From: Paraburkholderia largidicola
GTDB lineage: Bacteria; Pseudomonadota; Gammaproteobacteria; Burkholderiales; Burkholderiaceae
Assembly: GCF_013426895.1 (NCBI RefSeq)
Contig: NZ_AP023175.1
Span: 1,612,001-1,676,000, forward strand
Length of the DNA stretch: 64,000 bases
Direction of reading: 5' to 3'
Shown here: piece after piece, positions 34,867-44,428 of the stretch
How positions within the stretch are numbered: position 1 is the first letter of the stretch
Layout: every line of letters starts with the position of its first letter
The notes under the pieces: model-generated
Seen by the model: only the letters and a program-made list of their open reading frames with translations
The model's database searches: none
What the model was told of the DNA's origin: nothing
Program-made: the position numbers and the translations under genes

Positions 34867-36714
34867 ATGACCCTTCATGCGCTCTGCGCACCTTCACTCT
34901 CACGCCCGCTTTCGATGACTGTTTCCAACGCACCGCCCGTGAATGGTTCGGATCGCCCGAACAAACCCGCTACCCGTCTGCTGTTATCGCTATTACGACG
35001 CTCGCGCGGCGCGCTCGCGCTCGCGCTGGTCGCATGCGTTGCCAATGGCGTGTCGAGCGTATTGCTGGTCGCGACGCTCAATCGCGCGCTGAGCGCGCCC
35101 GCCGCCGCCGATCTGCCGCTCGCGTTGCGCTTCGCTGCATGCGCGCTGGTTGCACTGATTGCGCGCATCGTTTCGGGCGTGTTGTTCGCGGGGCTGTCGC
35201 AGGACACGATGGGCCGCATGCGCGAGCATGTGTCCGCGCGCGTCGCGGCTGCCGAGTTGCGCGACGTCGAGCGTGTCGGCGCGGCGCCCGTGCAATCGAT
35301 CCTCACCGACGACGCCACCAACGTGTCGATGCTGTTCTTCGCGCTGCCGAACATCGTCATGCACGGCTCGATCGTCGCGGGCTGCCTTGCCTATCTCGCG
35401 TGGCTGTCGTGGCCCGTTTGCGTGCTGGCGCTCAGTGCGATCGTCGTCGGCTCGCTGGGTTACCGGTTTGGCGATATTCGCGCGATCGCGTCGCTCGAAG
35501 CCGCGGGCAGCGCGCAAGACCGGCTGTTCGATTACCTCGGCTCGCTGTTCGCGGGTGCGAAAGAACTGAAGCTGCATCGGGAGCGCGCGCGGCAATTCGT
35601 CGACGGGCAACTGGGTGCCGCGATCAACGAAGTGCGCGACCATCGGCGTCGCGCGTTCGTCGCCTATGCGATCGGCGTCGGCTGGATCATCTTTCTGTTC
35701 TACGTATTCCTCGGCGCGGCGACCTTCCTGCCATCCATCGGCGTGCATGCCGATGCGCAAGCCGCCGCCGGTTATGTGATCGTGTTCCTGTTCATGCTGG
35801 TGCCGCTCGATGGTCTGCTGAACAATCTGCCGACGGTCAACGCGGCGCGCGTGTCGCTGGAACGAATCGAGCGTGTGCTCGCGGAGTTCGAGGAGCCGCA
35901 TCACGCGGCGGCCTTGCCAGTGCCTTCCTCCGGCGCTCAGGTCGCGGCCTTTGACACGCTCACGTTGCGCGGCATTACGCATGCGTATTTCCACGAGCGC
36001 GACGAGCGCATGTTCCGCATTGGGCCAATCGACCTGACGTTCAAGCCGGGCGAACTGGTGTTCATCGTCGGCGGCAACGGCAGCGGCAAGACGACGCTCG
36101 CGAAGGTGCTGACGGGTCTGTATGAGCCGGAAGGCGGCGTCATCGAAGTGGATGGTTTGCCCGTCACGCGGGACACGCGGCCTGCGTATCGAGAGCGCTT
36201 CTCGACGGTGTTCAACGACTTTCATCTGTTCGACACGTTGCTCGGCATCGTCGATCCGGACGACACGAACGAAAGCGCCCGCGCCGCCGCCGATGAGCGC
36301 GCCAATGCGTTGATCGCGAAGCTTGCGCTCGATCACAAGGTGAGTGTGGAGAACGGCACGTTCTCGACGCGTGCGCTATCGACGGGGCAGCGCAAGCGCC
36401 TTGCGCTGGTGGTTGCGTATCTTGAAGATCGACCGTTTTATCTGTTCGATGAATGGGCGGCCGATCAGGATCCTTCGTTCAAGGCTGTGTTCTATGAGCA
36501 ACTGTTGCCGGAGTTGCGCGGGCGCGGCAAGACGGTCGTTGTGATTACGCATGATGATCGTTATTTTTCACTTGCTGACCGCGTGCTGAAGCTGGATAAC
36601 GGGGCGATTGTGAATGAGACGCGCGGTGCGCCGCGGGCGGTTGCTGGAAGTGGCACTGTCCGTGTGCCGTCGGTTCAGGTTGATGTGATTCAGACCAAGG
36701 TTGATGCGAGTTGA
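34867..36714 (+). CDS. orbE: Siderophore exporter, PvdE/SyrD-type ABC transporter (OrbE-like)
   Basis: A 615-residue half-size ABC exporter of the cyclic-peptide transporter family. Six membrane helices fill residues ~35-310, and the ATPase domain follows with Walker A GGNGSGKTT, signature LSTGQRKRLAL and Walker B FYLFDEWAADQD. It moves the siderophore or its precursor across the inner membrane. In Burkholderia ornibactin loci orbE is co-directional with the uptake genes and NRPSs; here it is divergent from orbI. A start at 34915 (MTVSNAPP) is equally possible, since neither ATG has a strong ribosome site. Confidence 0.9.
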   Translation: MTLHALCAPSLSRPLSMTVSNAPPVNGSDRPNKPATRLLLSLLRRSRGALALALVACVANGVSSVLLVATLNRALSAPAAADLPLALRFAACALVALIARIVSGVLFAGLSQDTMGRMREHVSARVAAAELRDVERVGAAPVQSILTDDATNVSMLFFALPNIVMHGSIVAGCLAYLAWLSWPVCVLALSAIVVGSLGYRFGDIRAIASLEAAGSAQDRLFDYLGSLFAGAKELKLHRERARQFVDGQLGAAINEVRDHRRRAFVAYAIGVGWIIFLFYVFLGAATFLPSIGVHADAQAAAGYVIVFLFMLVPLDGLLNNLPTVNAARVSLERIERVLAEFEEPHHAAALPVPSSGAQVAAFDTLTLRGITHAYFHERDERMFRIGPIDLTFKPGELVFIVGGNGSGKTTLAKVLTGLYEPEGGVIEVDGLPVTRDTRPAYRERFSTVFNDFHLFDTLLGIVDPDDTNESARAAADERANALIAKLALDHKVSVENGTFSTRALSTGQRKRLALVVAYLEDRPFYLFDEWAADQDPSFKAVFYEQLLPELRGRGKTVVVITHDDRYFSLADRVLKLDNGAIVNETRGAPRAVAGSGTVRVPSVQVDVIQTKVDAS

Positions 36715-36725
36715 AGGGTTTTTTT

Positions 36726-37386
36726 GCGCTGGCATCCGCGTGATGTTATTGGTTCGCAAGCGTTGCCCCTGTGCGGGGCGGCACCTACTTTTCTTTGCCG
36801 CCGCAAAGAAAAGTAGGCAAAAGAAAGCGGCTCACACCGCCAGTTCTTGTGTTTGCCTGAGGGCCCCCATAGGGTCTTGCGCTTCACACGGCAACCATGT
36901 GACCCATGTTCGTTGCCAGCGCTCTTGCGATGCGCCTCACCCGCTTTGCGCTCCCGCGTTACAGCACGCCGTACCAGCTATTCCACCGCCGCCCAGGTGG
37001 CAAACTGTGTGTAGGCCCAAGCACTCCACACGCCTCACTCCGGACCGATAGCGCACGCGTTCCACCCTGTAAAAGCGCTGCCCTATACGACGCGATAACC
37101 TACACACAGTTTGCCACCTGGGCGGCGCAAACCATTCGCTGCCGCTGGCTCAAGTACGGGTATTCGAAGCGGGTGAGGCGTTCATTCGAAGCGATGGCAA
37201 CGAGAACTGGCCAGGGCACTGCCGTGTGAGGGATGCGGACGTTGGGGGCCCGTGGATGAGAACACGGGCTGGCGGTGTGAGCCGCTTTCTTTTGCCTACT
37301 TTTCTTTGCGGCGGCAAAGAAAAGTAGGTGCCGCCCCGCACAGGGGCAACGTTTGCAGACCAATAACATCACGCGGATGCCAACGC
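36726..37386. repeat. ~660-bp nested palindromic repeat element
   Basis: Outer arms of 118 bp (36726-36843 and 37269-37386) are inverted copies with about four mismatches. Inside are further inverted pairs: 14 bp at 36933-36946/37167-37180 and a perfect 29 bp at 36987-37015/37099-37127. Each outer arm itself contains a palindrome built around CTTTTCTTTGC/GCAAAGAAAAG. No transposase or coding potential is seen. The element fills the gap between the convergent ends of orbE and orbB. The arms resemble a dispersed palindromic sequence that I associate with Paraburkholderia genomes, but copy number cannot be checked here. Confidence 0.85.
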
Positions 37387-37471
37387 AAAGGCAAAACAAC
37401 CAAACCGCCCGCGCAACACGAATGCCGCCAAAATCAAAAACCAAAAAACAAAAAGCAAAACCAAACCACCA

Positions 37472-38488
37472 TCACCGCGAAGCGGACGATCCCACCGGCA
37501 GCGAAAGCAACGCATCAGTCATAGCCTGCGACAACCTCAACGCCGACATCGGCCCACCAAACCCCCAAACATTACGCTCGACCAACGTCACCCGTCCCTC
37601 ACGCCGAGCAGGCACAAATCTCCAGACAGGCGAATCGAGCTTCGCATCAAGCGTCACTTCCGGCCCAGTTGCGCTCGTCAGCAACACACTCGTCTGGGGG
37701 CGTTTCAAGAAATCCTCCGACGTCAGATAAGTCGTCCCTTCGCGAGTCGGCTTCGAAGGCCATAGCGTCACACCGAGCTTCTTCGCGACGCCGCCCGCCA
37801 TACTGTTGCTCGTGTAGGCCCAGTACCGGTCGGGCAAACCCAGTTCCTGCAACAACGCAAAGTCAACATGCGAGCGGCCCGCATCGGCCAGACGCTTTGC
37901 ATCGCGTGCGAGGCCCTCATCGAGCTGCCGTTCGACGGCTTGCGCCTGAACCGTGCGCCCCGTAATGCAACCGATCGTATCGAAGATCCTCCGCGCCCAT
38001 TCGAGCTGCGTCGCCTGCGCGCCGTCGAGCTTCATCTCCGGGCTGAACTGGAACAACACGGTCGGCGCGATCGATTGAAGCGCTGCGAAGATCGGCGCGT
38101 GCCGGAAGCCAACGCCGATGATCAGGTCGGGTTTGAGCGCGGCAATCGCTTCGAGGCTCGGCTCCTGGCGCGTTCCGACATCGGGCACGGACTTCATGCG
38201 CTCGACGCCATAGCCGATCCACGACGGGTAATACGCGGTGTCGACCATGCCGGCAGGCGTGACGTCGAGCGAAAGCAGCGCTTCGGCGAACAGGAATTCG
38301 AGCACGACGATGCGCTTAGGATGCGCGGGCAACGTGTCGCTCGCCTGTGTCACGGTGGGATTCGCGGACAGCGGCGTACACGAGAGCGCGACCGCGTCGC
38401 GAGGCGCTGGTGTCGCGCCTGCAGCGTTCGCAGTACAGGCAAACGCAAGGCACGCAGCACATACGGTCGCGCGCAGCGCCTGCTTCAT
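37472..38488 (-). CDS. orbB: Periplasmic ferric-siderophore-binding protein (OrbB-like)
   Basis: A 338-residue class III (FhuD/FecB-like) substrate-binding protein with a signal peptide (cleavage near TANAAG). The core starts with [28 protein letters not shown] and includes [38 protein letters not shown]. It hands ferric siderophore to the OrbD permease. Start ATG at 38488 overlaps the orbF stop (ATGA). It is the last gene of the orbH-G-C-D-F-B operon. In the well-known B. cenocepacia order orbB precedes orbF; here the two are swapped. Confidence 0.9.
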   Translation of the reverse strand: MKQALRATVCAACLAFACTANAAGATPAPRDAVALSCTPLSANPTVTQASDTLPAHPKRIVVLEFLFAEALLSLDVTPAGMVDTAYYPSWIGYGVERMKSVPDVGTRQEPSLEAIAALKPDLIIGVGFRHAPIFAALQSIAPTVLFQFSPEMKLDGAQATQLEWARRIFDTIGCITGRTVQAQAVERQLDEGLARDAKRLADAGRSHVDFALLQELGLPDRYWAYTSNSMAGGVAKKLGVTLWPSKPTREGTTYLTSEDFLKRPQTSVLLTSATGPEVTLDAKLDSPVWRFVPARREGRVTLVERNVWGFGGPMSALRLSQAMTDALLSLPVGSSASR

Positions 38489-39282
38489 CGTATGGCCTCT
38501 TGCCGCGCGAGATCTTCGTCGCTCATCGTGAGTAGTAGCGGACAGCTCGCACACAGTTGATCTTCTCCGGGTATTTCATAGCGCACACAGCAGACGCGGC
38601 GCGCGCGAAACGGCGCGGGCAGCAGCGTCGAACGCGGTGTCACGTTGCGCACGGGCACGCGTAGCGGGTTCGGCTCGTCGCCGCCGAACAGCGCGCGCGA
38701 TTCGAACATCCACGCGGCGTCGCGGGCCGCGCCCGGCATCGCCGCGCATTGCTCGAACAGCGTGTCCAGCAGATTGCCGACGTTGCTCCATAGCACGCGC
38801 GGCGCGATCTTCGTCATGCCCGCGAGCAGATCGATCACGCCACGCAGATGCTCATCGATCAATGACGCATAACGGCGCGCGGGATCGTCCGTCGAGTCCG
38901 CGAGTGCATCGTGCGGCAGATACAGCGCTTCAGGCATGCCTTCGCGCAGCAACAGCACACAGCGCGCGGGGTTCATGTCGAGCGGTCTTTGCAAGGCGAG
39001 CGCGGACACCAGCGCGGCGGGCACGACAAGGCCGAAATAGTATTTGCTCCACTGCGACAGCAGAGCGCGTGCGTGACGTTCGGGATCGCCGCCGTAACGC
39101 ACGAGCATGGCATCGAGCATCGCTTCGCGCTGCGTCGCGAGTTGCGTGAGCGGCACGCGCACTTGCGTGGCGTCGCTGGTGTCTGACGTTTCAACGGGCA
39201 TGCCGAGCCACACGCGTTCGACATACGCGGCAAAGGGCGTATCGGCGACAAGCGACGCGAACGGTTTCGCTGCAGAGAGCAT
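38485..39282 (-). CDS. orbF: FhuF-type ferric-siderophore reductase (OrbF-like)
   Basis: A 265-residue cytoplasmic reductase that releases iron from hydroxamates. The C-terminus carries the FhuF [2Fe-2S] motif CC-x10-C-x2-C ([23 protein letters not shown]), and the middle shows [20 protein letters not shown] typical of the family. Start ATG at 39282, two bases after the orbD stop, with GGACGG upstream. Translationally coupled to orbD and to orbB. Confidence 0.9.
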   Translation of the reverse strand: MLSAAKPFASLVADTPFAAYVERVWLGMPVETSDTSDATQVRVPLTQLATQREAMLDAMLVRYGGDPERHARALLSQWSKYYFGLVVPAALVSALALQRPLDMNPARCVLLLREGMPEALYLPHDALADSTDDPARRYASLIDEHLRGVIDLLAGMTKIAPRVLWSNVGNLLDTLFEQCAAMPGAARDAAWMFESRALFGGDEPNPLRVPVRNVTPRSTLLPAPFRARRVCCVRYEIPGEDQLCASCPLLLTMSDEDLARQEAIR

Positions 39283-39284
39283 GT

Positions 39285-41411
39285 TCACCGTCCGCGCGTG
39301 CGTTCGCGCCTTGCCTGCACGATCAGCAGCGCGAGCAGATACGGCGCACCGATCAGTGCCGTCAGCACGCCCGCGGGAATTTCGCGCGGCGCGAGCAGCG
39401 TGCGCGCGCCGATGTCGGCAGCGGCAAGAATCGCTGCGCCGCAGATCGCCGCGAGCCACAAGCGCACGCGATGCGCGCGCGCTCCAAGCATCGCCGCGAG
39501 ATGTGGCGCCATCAGGCCGACAAAACCGATCGGTCCGACCGCCGCGACGGCCGCGCAGGCGGCGATTGTCGCCACCGTCAGCGCAAGCGGACGCAGCATC
39601 GCGACGGGCAAGCCGAGCGATGCGGCCTGATCGTCGCCGAGTGCGAGCAGATTGAGCGGACGCGCGAGCAGCACGAACGCAGGCAGCGCGAGCGCGCACC
39701 ACGGCAACAGCGCGAGCACATCGCTCCAGCTGCGGCCATAGGTTCCGCCCACCAGCCACACGACGAAGCGCGCGGGCTGCACGCTTTCCTGCACGATCAC
39801 CCATTGCGCGAGCGTGGTCCACAACGTGCCAACGACCAGCCCCGTCAACGCAACCGCAAGCGGCGCGTAACGCATGCGCCGGTTCAGCGCGAGAATCGCG
39901 ATGAGCGTGACGCCGCCGCCGATCAGCGACGACATAGCAATCGTCGCGTGCGCGGCAAGTGGCCAGAACAGCAGCGCGACGAGCGTCGCAAGTGAGGCGC
40001 CTTGCGCGACGCCCAGCACCTCCGGCCCGGCAAGCGGATTACGCACGACGCTTTGCATCAGCACGCCGCTGGCCGCAAGCATCGCGCCTGCAAGCAACGC
40101 GCACACCACGCGCGGCAAACGCAGATCGAGCAGCATGCGCGCGACACTGTCGCTGCCGTTCAATGCGCTGAGCCAGCGCGACGGATCGAGCGTGGTTTCG
40201 CCCAACGTGCCTGCGGCGTAGATCGAAATAGCCGCGACGGCAATCACGATCGAACCCGCGCCAAGCGGAGAAAGTCCCGTGATCCACGTAGCGAATCGGC
40301 CGCGCGCCGCTTGCGTGGAAGCCTCGCCGGCTTGCGTAAGCGCTGAGGTCCATGCGCCGCCGTGACGGATCATCGCGAGCATCAGCGGCGTGCCGACTAC
40401 CGCGATTGCCACGCCCGTCGACAGCGTGCCGTCCAGATCGAGTGCGAGCACGGCGCTATCGGTTGCGAGCACGAGCAGCGCGCCGACCAGCGCGGACAAC
40501 GGTGCGAGTGCGGCGAGTCGCGTCGAGCGCGAGCCGCGTAAATGACGTAGCAGATTCGGCGCAATCAGCCCGACGTACGACATCGGCCCTGCAACGCTCA
40601 CCGCCACGCTCGCGAAGCCGATCGCGACGAGCAGCGCATAAAAGCGCGCGGTATCCACGCGCACGCCGACGGCAAGCGCTGCGTCGTCGCCGAGCGCGAT
40701 GGGATCGAGTGGACGCACGACGAACGGCAGCGCCGCGAGCGGCAATAGCAGCCACAACACTGCGGTAGCCAGTCCGTCCGCGCCCGGTTGATAAAGGCTG
40801 CCGCTCGCCCACAGCGCGACGCCCGCGATGCTTTGCTCGAAGAACGCGAGCGTGAGCGTCGAAATCGCCGAGAACAGCAGCATGCAGACGCTGCCCGCGA
40901 GCACCATGCGCAACGGCGTCGCGCGCCAGCCGCCCGCTGCCGCCGCGACGCAGGCAGCGGCGAGCAGGCCGCAGCCGAACAGCAGCGGCACGGAAGCCGT
41001 GCCCGCCAGCGCCGGTATCAGCATCGCGGCGAGCAGGCCGAGCTGCGCGCCGCCCGTGATGCCGAGCAGATCCGGCGACGCGAGCGGATTACGCGTCAGC
41101 GACTGGAACAATGCACCCGATACGCCGAGGCATCCGCCCGCCACCAGCGCGGCCAGCACGCGCGGCAAATGCAGATTGAACAGCAGCACATGCGCGAGCG
41201 CGTGTTCGTCGGTGTCATGTGCTGCATTCGACGTTGCGGCGTGCAGCAACATCGACAGATCGGGAGCGAGGCGCAGCGCCGCAATCACGCCGATCATCGC
41301 GAGCAGCGCGAACGTCAACACGCCGACGCGGCTATGCTGCGCCTCACGCCAACTCGGCAACGCGCGTGTCTGCGCGCGCTGCATGCGTTTTCTCGCGGCA
41401 AGCGTGGTCAT
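39285..41411 (-). CDS. orbD: Fused FecCD/FhuB-type ferric-siderophore permease (OrbD-like)
   Basis: A 708-residue inner-membrane permease made of two tandem FecCD domains, as in FhuB. Both halves carry LHLPRVLAALVAGGCLGVSGALFQSLTRNPLASPDLLG or its counterpart LRLPRVVCALLAGAMLAASGVLMQSVVRNPLAGPEVLG, and the ATPase-coupling GPISYVGLIAPNLLR-like loops. About 18-20 helices. Its ATG (41411) overlaps the orbC stop as ATGA. Confidence 0.94.
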   Translation of the reverse strand: MTTLAARKRMQRAQTRALPSWREAQHSRVGVLTFALLAMIGVIAALRLAPDLSMLLHAATSNAAHDTDEHALAHVLLFNLHLPRVLAALVAGGCLGVSGALFQSLTRNPLASPDLLGITGGAQLGLLAAMLIPALAGTASVPLLFGCGLLAAACVAAAAGGWRATPLRMVLAGSVCMLLFSAISTLTLAFFEQSIAGVALWASGSLYQPGADGLATAVLWLLLPLAALPFVVRPLDPIALGDDAALAVGVRVDTARFYALLVAIGFASVAVSVAGPMSYVGLIAPNLLRHLRGSRSTRLAALAPLSALVGALLVLATDSAVLALDLDGTLSTGVAIAVVGTPLMLAMIRHGGAWTSALTQAGEASTQAARGRFATWITGLSPLGAGSIVIAVAAISIYAAGTLGETTLDPSRWLSALNGSDSVARMLLDLRLPRVVCALLAGAMLAASGVLMQSVVRNPLAGPEVLGVAQGASLATLVALLFWPLAAHATIAMSSLIGGGVTLIAILALNRRMRYAPLAVALTGLVVGTLWTTLAQWVIVQESVQPARFVVWLVGGTYGRSWSDVLALLPWCALALPAFVLLARPLNLLALGDDQAASLGLPVAMLRPLALTVATIAACAAVAAVGPIGFVGLMAPHLAAMLGARAHRVRLWLAAICGAAILAAADIGARTLLAPREIPAGVLTALIGAPYLLALLIVQARRERTRGR

Positions 41412-42250
41412 GCGGCAAGGCCCTTGTCGGCGGATGCGCTGGCCAGCTCATCGCTTTCGGCATGAGCGGGCACGCACATCGGTGCGCCCGTCTGCGGATG
41501 CGCGATGCGCAACATCGGCACGCCGAAGGTCGCTTCGAGATGCTGCGGGTCGATGATCGCGTCAGGCGTGCCTTGCGCGACGATACGGCCCGCGCGCATC
41601 AACACGATTTCATCGCTGTATGCAGCGGCCTGATTCAGATCGTGCAGCACCCAGACGATCGTCAGACCGCGCTCGCGATTCAGCCGGCGCAGCTCGCTGA
41701 GAATGTCGAGTTGATGATGAATGTCGAGGTACGTGGTCGGCTCGTCGAGCAGCACGATGGGCGCGCGTTGCGCGAGCGCCATCGCAATCCACGCGCGCTG
41801 GCGCTCGCCGCCAGAGAGCGCGGCGACATCGCGCGCGGCATCGTCGGCGATACCGGCCGCGGCTAGCGCGTCGTCGATCGCCGCGCGATCTTCCTTCGAC
41901 AAGCCGCGCATCCAGCCGCCGTGCGCGTAGCGTCCGTACGCGACCAGATCGCGCACGGAGAGACCGGCGGGAATCTGGTTGAATTGCGAAAGCATCGTCA
42001 GCGTGCGCGCGAGATCGCGCCGTCGATACGACGCAAGCGCCTTGCCCGCGACCGTCACCTCGCCCGCCATTGCGGGCTGCAAACCGGCGAGCGAGCGCAG
42101 CAGCGTACTCTTGCCGCAACCGTTCGGCCCACACAGCGCGGTGACGCGATTCGCGCGAATGTCGATGTCGAGCGAATCGATGACGACGTGATCGCGGTAT
42201 CCCACCGTCAGCGAACGCGCCGACAGTGCCAGGTTCGAACTGCTTTTCAT
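41408..42250 (-). CDS. orbC: ABC transporter ATPase for ferric-siderophore uptake (OrbC-like)
   Basis: A 280-residue FhuC/FepC-type ATPase with Walker A GPNGCGKST, Q-loop SQFNQ, signature LSGGERQRAWIAMALAQ, Walker B IVLLDEPTTYLD and switch His in WVLHDLNQAA. It drives the OrbD permease. The ATG at 42250 lies four bases after the orbG stop; a longer in-frame start would overlap orbG heavily and is rejected. Confidence 0.94.
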   Translation of the reverse strand: MKSSSNLALSARSLTVGYRDHVVIDSLDIDIRANRVTALCGPNGCGKSTLLRSLAGLQPAMAGEVTVAGKALASYRRRDLARTLTMLSQFNQIPAGLSVRDLVAYGRYAHGGWMRGLSKEDRAAIDDALAAAGIADDAARDVAALSGGERQRAWIAMALAQRAPIVLLDEPTTYLDIHHQLDILSELRRLNRERGLTIVWVLHDLNQAAAYSDEIVLMRAGRIVAQGTPDAIIDPQHLEATFGVPMLRIAHPQTGAPMCVPAHAESDELASASADKGLAA

Positions 42251-42254
42251 CGAG

Positions 42255-43280
42255 TCATGTAGCGGTGGCAAATGATCTGAGCGGTCGCGCGCTGGCCGGA
42301 ACGCTGTAGCTTTCCGCCATCGCGACGACGACCTTGCGCGGGCCTTCGAAGGGATCGCGCGCATGTGCCGTCAGCATGTTGTCGAGCATCACCACGTCGC
42401 CGCCCGTCCACGGAAACACGATGCGCTGTTGATCCAGCACGCCGCGAATCTCCGCGAGCGCGTCCGCTTCGAGCGGCGCGCCGTCGCCGTAATAGACGTT
42501 GCGCGGCACGTTGTCGAGGCCCACTGCATCGACGAGCGCTTCCTGCATGTCTTCATCGAGCGCGGACAGATGGAACAGATGCGCCTGGTTGAACCACACG
42601 CGCTCGCCCGTGCGTGGATGCACGGCAACCGCCTGGCAAAGCTCGCGGGTACGAAGCAGCGGTTCGCCGTCATCGTCTTCGCGCCATTCGCAATCGATGC
42701 CGCGCGCCGCGCACATCGCATCGACGGCGCGCGGGTCTTCGGTGCCGAACGCCTGTTGCCACGGCAAGTCGAGCCCCTGGCCGAAATTGCGCACGTACAG
42801 CAGTTCGCGTCGCGCGAAGCGTTCGATCAACGCGGGGTCGAGCGCGCGATAGATCGCGCGGCTGTCGGCGATCGGCGTCGCGCCGCCGGAACGCGCGGCG
42901 AGCGCGCAATGGAACCAGATGCGCATCGGCCATTCGCGCGTGTACGACTGCTCGTTGTGCAGCGGAATCGAGCGATGCGGCGGATATTCCGTCGACGTGT
43001 ACACGGCGCCTTCGACCTGGCTGCGCGGCGTCGACGCGAACTCATAGCCGATCAGCGGCGAGCCGAACGAAGCAGCGAATTGCTGGAACGTGTCGATCGA
43101 CGGCACGGCGAAGCCCGTGAACAGCACGCCGCCGGCGCGCTCGATGCAGTTGTTCGCGATGTCGCGCAACAGCGGCGCGGCGGCTTCGAGCGTGATCGAC
43201 TGGTCGTGGCGCGGCGACACGATGGTCGGCAGGCCGGGCTCGATGCGCAAGTCGTCGAGTGTCGGGAGAGACGCTGTCAT
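42255..43280 (-). CDS. orbG: TauD/SyrP-type Fe(II)/2-oxoglutarate dioxygenase, Asp beta-hydroxylase (OrbG-like)
   Basis: A 341-residue dioxygenase. The Fe(II) facial triad is visible as HNE in IPLHNEQSYTREWP and the distal His in DNMLTAHARDPFEGPRKVVVAM, where the Arg binds 2-oxoglutarate. In ornibactin-type pathways the SyrP-like enzyme hydroxylates the Asp residue tethered to the synthetase, giving the alpha-hydroxycarboxylate iron ligand. The Asp code of OrbI A2 supports this. ATG at 43280 follows GAGGAC. The 139-bp gap to orbH contains a GC-rich hairpin (43350-43377). Confidence 0.9.
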   Translation of the reverse strand: MTASLPTLDDLRIEPGLPTIVSPRHDQSITLEAAAPLLRDIANNCIERAGGVLFTGFAVPSIDTFQQFAASFGSPLIGYEFASTPRSQVEGAVYTSTEYPPHRSIPLHNEQSYTREWPMRIWFHCALAARSGGATPIADSRAIYRALDPALIERFARRELLYVRNFGQGLDLPWQQAFGTEDPRAVDAMCAARGIDCEWREDDDGEPLLRTRELCQAVAVHPRTGERVWFNQAHLFHLSALDEDMQEALVDAVGLDNVPRNVYYGDGAPLEADALAEIRGVLDQQRIVFPWTGGDVVMLDNMLTAHARDPFEGPRKVVVAMAESYSVPASARPLRSFATAT

Positions 43281-43349
43281 GACGTGTCCTCAGTGGCGGG
43301 CCGCGCCGATCATGCGTTGATAACGCATTGACGCGGCTCGAAGAACGGT

Positions 43350-43377
43350 CTCGCGCGGCGCGCTCGTGGCGCGCGAG
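43350..43377. other. GC-rich hairpin in the orbH-orbG gap
   Basis: Perfect 8-bp arms CTCGCGCG (43350-43357) and CGCGCGAG (43370-43377). No T tract follows on the minus strand, so it may stabilise or process the mRNA and need not terminate it. Confidence 0.4.
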
Positions 43378-43419
43378 AATCTTTGCTGCGTTCCGCCTTG
43401 CAGGGCGGCAGCGTAGAGC

Positions 43420-43653
43420 TCAGCGCGTCGTCGGCGCGGCGTCCATGTGACGGCGCAGGCTCGCGGGTCGCATGTCGGTCCACACGGTTTCGATATGTTC
43501 GAGGCACGTGGCTTTCGCTCCGCGCACGCCGACTTCGCGCCAGCCCGAGGGCACGTCGCGAAACGTCGGCCAGATCGAATACTGTTCTTCGTCGTTGATG
43601 ACGACCGTGTATTGAACGTCGTCCTGTGCGTCTTGATGCGTGTTCTGGGTCAT
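43420..43653 (-). CDS. orbH: MbtH-like NRPS accessory protein
   Basis: A 77-residue MbtH-family protein that binds and activates adenylation domains. The family signature is seen in [28 protein letters not shown] and the C-terminal [16 protein letters not shown], including the conserved Trp residues. It is the first gene of the orbH-G-C-D-F-B operon, 58 bp after orbS, and has its own OrbS-type promoter inside the 3' end of orbS. Confidence 0.96.
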   Translation of the reverse strand: MTQNTHQDAQDDVQYTVVINDEEQYSIWPTFRDVPSGWREVGVRGAKATCLEHIETVWTDMRPASLRRHMDAAPTTR

Positions 43654-43711
43654 GTCGTGTCTGCTTGCGTATCAGGTGAGATGCAGTTGAACGTTTGCCT
43701 GCGTGTATTCG

Positions 43712-44428
43712 CTAGGCCGTCATCTGCTTGACGTTCGACGCGCAGCTTTTTTTAGTGCGGCCTGCCGTCTTTCCATACGCGACGTTTTTCGCGCCTGCGT
43801 GCATGCAGTCCGCGCAATGCTTCGCGGCGTCGCGAACCATGAAATGCACGAGCGTCTGCGAGACGTTCAAGGCGCGCGCGGTTTCCTGCAAGGTCTCTTC
43901 GCGCAGACGCACGCGCTCGAAAGCACTGCGCGTGCGTTCGGGCAATTGCGCGAGGGCGTCGAACGCGTGGCGCAGCGAGTCGCGCGTGACGAGCGCGGAC
44001 TCCGGCGTCGGTTCGGGCGATGGCACATCGAGCCCATCTTCCTCGCATGCGTGCCACGTGTTTTCGAGCGACTGACGGCGGCACGCGTCGATCGATGCGT
44101 TGCGCACCATGCGCGCCACGTAGGCGAGCGGTTGCCGCACGTCGTCCTGGTTCGAAAAGCCCGTGAGCTTGATGAAGACGTCGTGCACCACGTCTTCGGC
44201 GCGGCTCGAACAGCCGACGAACGACCGCGCAAGCTGGATCAGCGAGCGGCGATTTTCGATCAGCACGTCGAGCAGCAGTCCTTCGCAGCCGCGTTCTTCG
44301 CTTTCGCTCGCGTGTGCTTCGGTGGGCGTGCCGGACGGCTCGCAATCGATGTCGTCCAGTGCTCCGCTTGCGAACGCCGCCGGATGTCGGTCGATCCGCG
44401 CGGCAAACCTCGCCATTGATTCAGCCAT
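43712..44428 (-). CDS. orbS: ECF iron-starvation sigma factor (OrbS/PvdS-like)
   Basis: A 238-residue extracytoplasmic-function sigma factor. Region 2 is ENRRSLIQLARSFVGCSSRAEDVVHDVFIKLTGF and region 4 is ALAQLPERTRSAFERVRLREETLQETARALNVSQTLVHFMVRDAAKHCADC. Both flanks are extended: a ~50-residue acidic N-terminus and a basic C-terminal tail. It should direct RNA polymerase to the TAAA-N17-CGTC promoters before orbH, orbI and orbE. No anti-sigma gene adjoins, as for PvdS-type factors controlled mainly by Fur. ATG at 44428 follows GGAGA. Confidence 0.93.
   Translation of the reverse strand: MAESMARFAARIDRHPAAFASGALDDIDCEPSGTPTEAHASESEERGCEGLLLDVLIENRRSLIQLARSFVGCSSRAEDVVHDVFIKLTGFSNQDDVRQPLAYVARMVRNASIDACRRQSLENTWHACEEDGLDVPSPEPTPESALVTRDSLRHAFDALAQLPERTRSAFERVRLREETLQETARALNVSQTLVHFMVRDAAKHCADCMHAGAKNVAYGKTAGRTKKSCASNVKQMTA
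43730..43754 (-). promoter_or_regulatory. OrbS-type ECF promoter of the orbHGCDFB operon
   Basis: On the minus strand it reads TAAA-N17-CGTC, about 75 bp upstream of the orbH start and within the last codons of orbS. Same pattern and spacing as the orbI and orbE promoters. Confidence 0.72.

Noticed and set aside
36701..37730. Open frames of about 60-125 codons inside the repeat element.
   Set aside because: They follow the palindromic arms, have no ribosome sites or family resemblance, and arise from repeat sequence.
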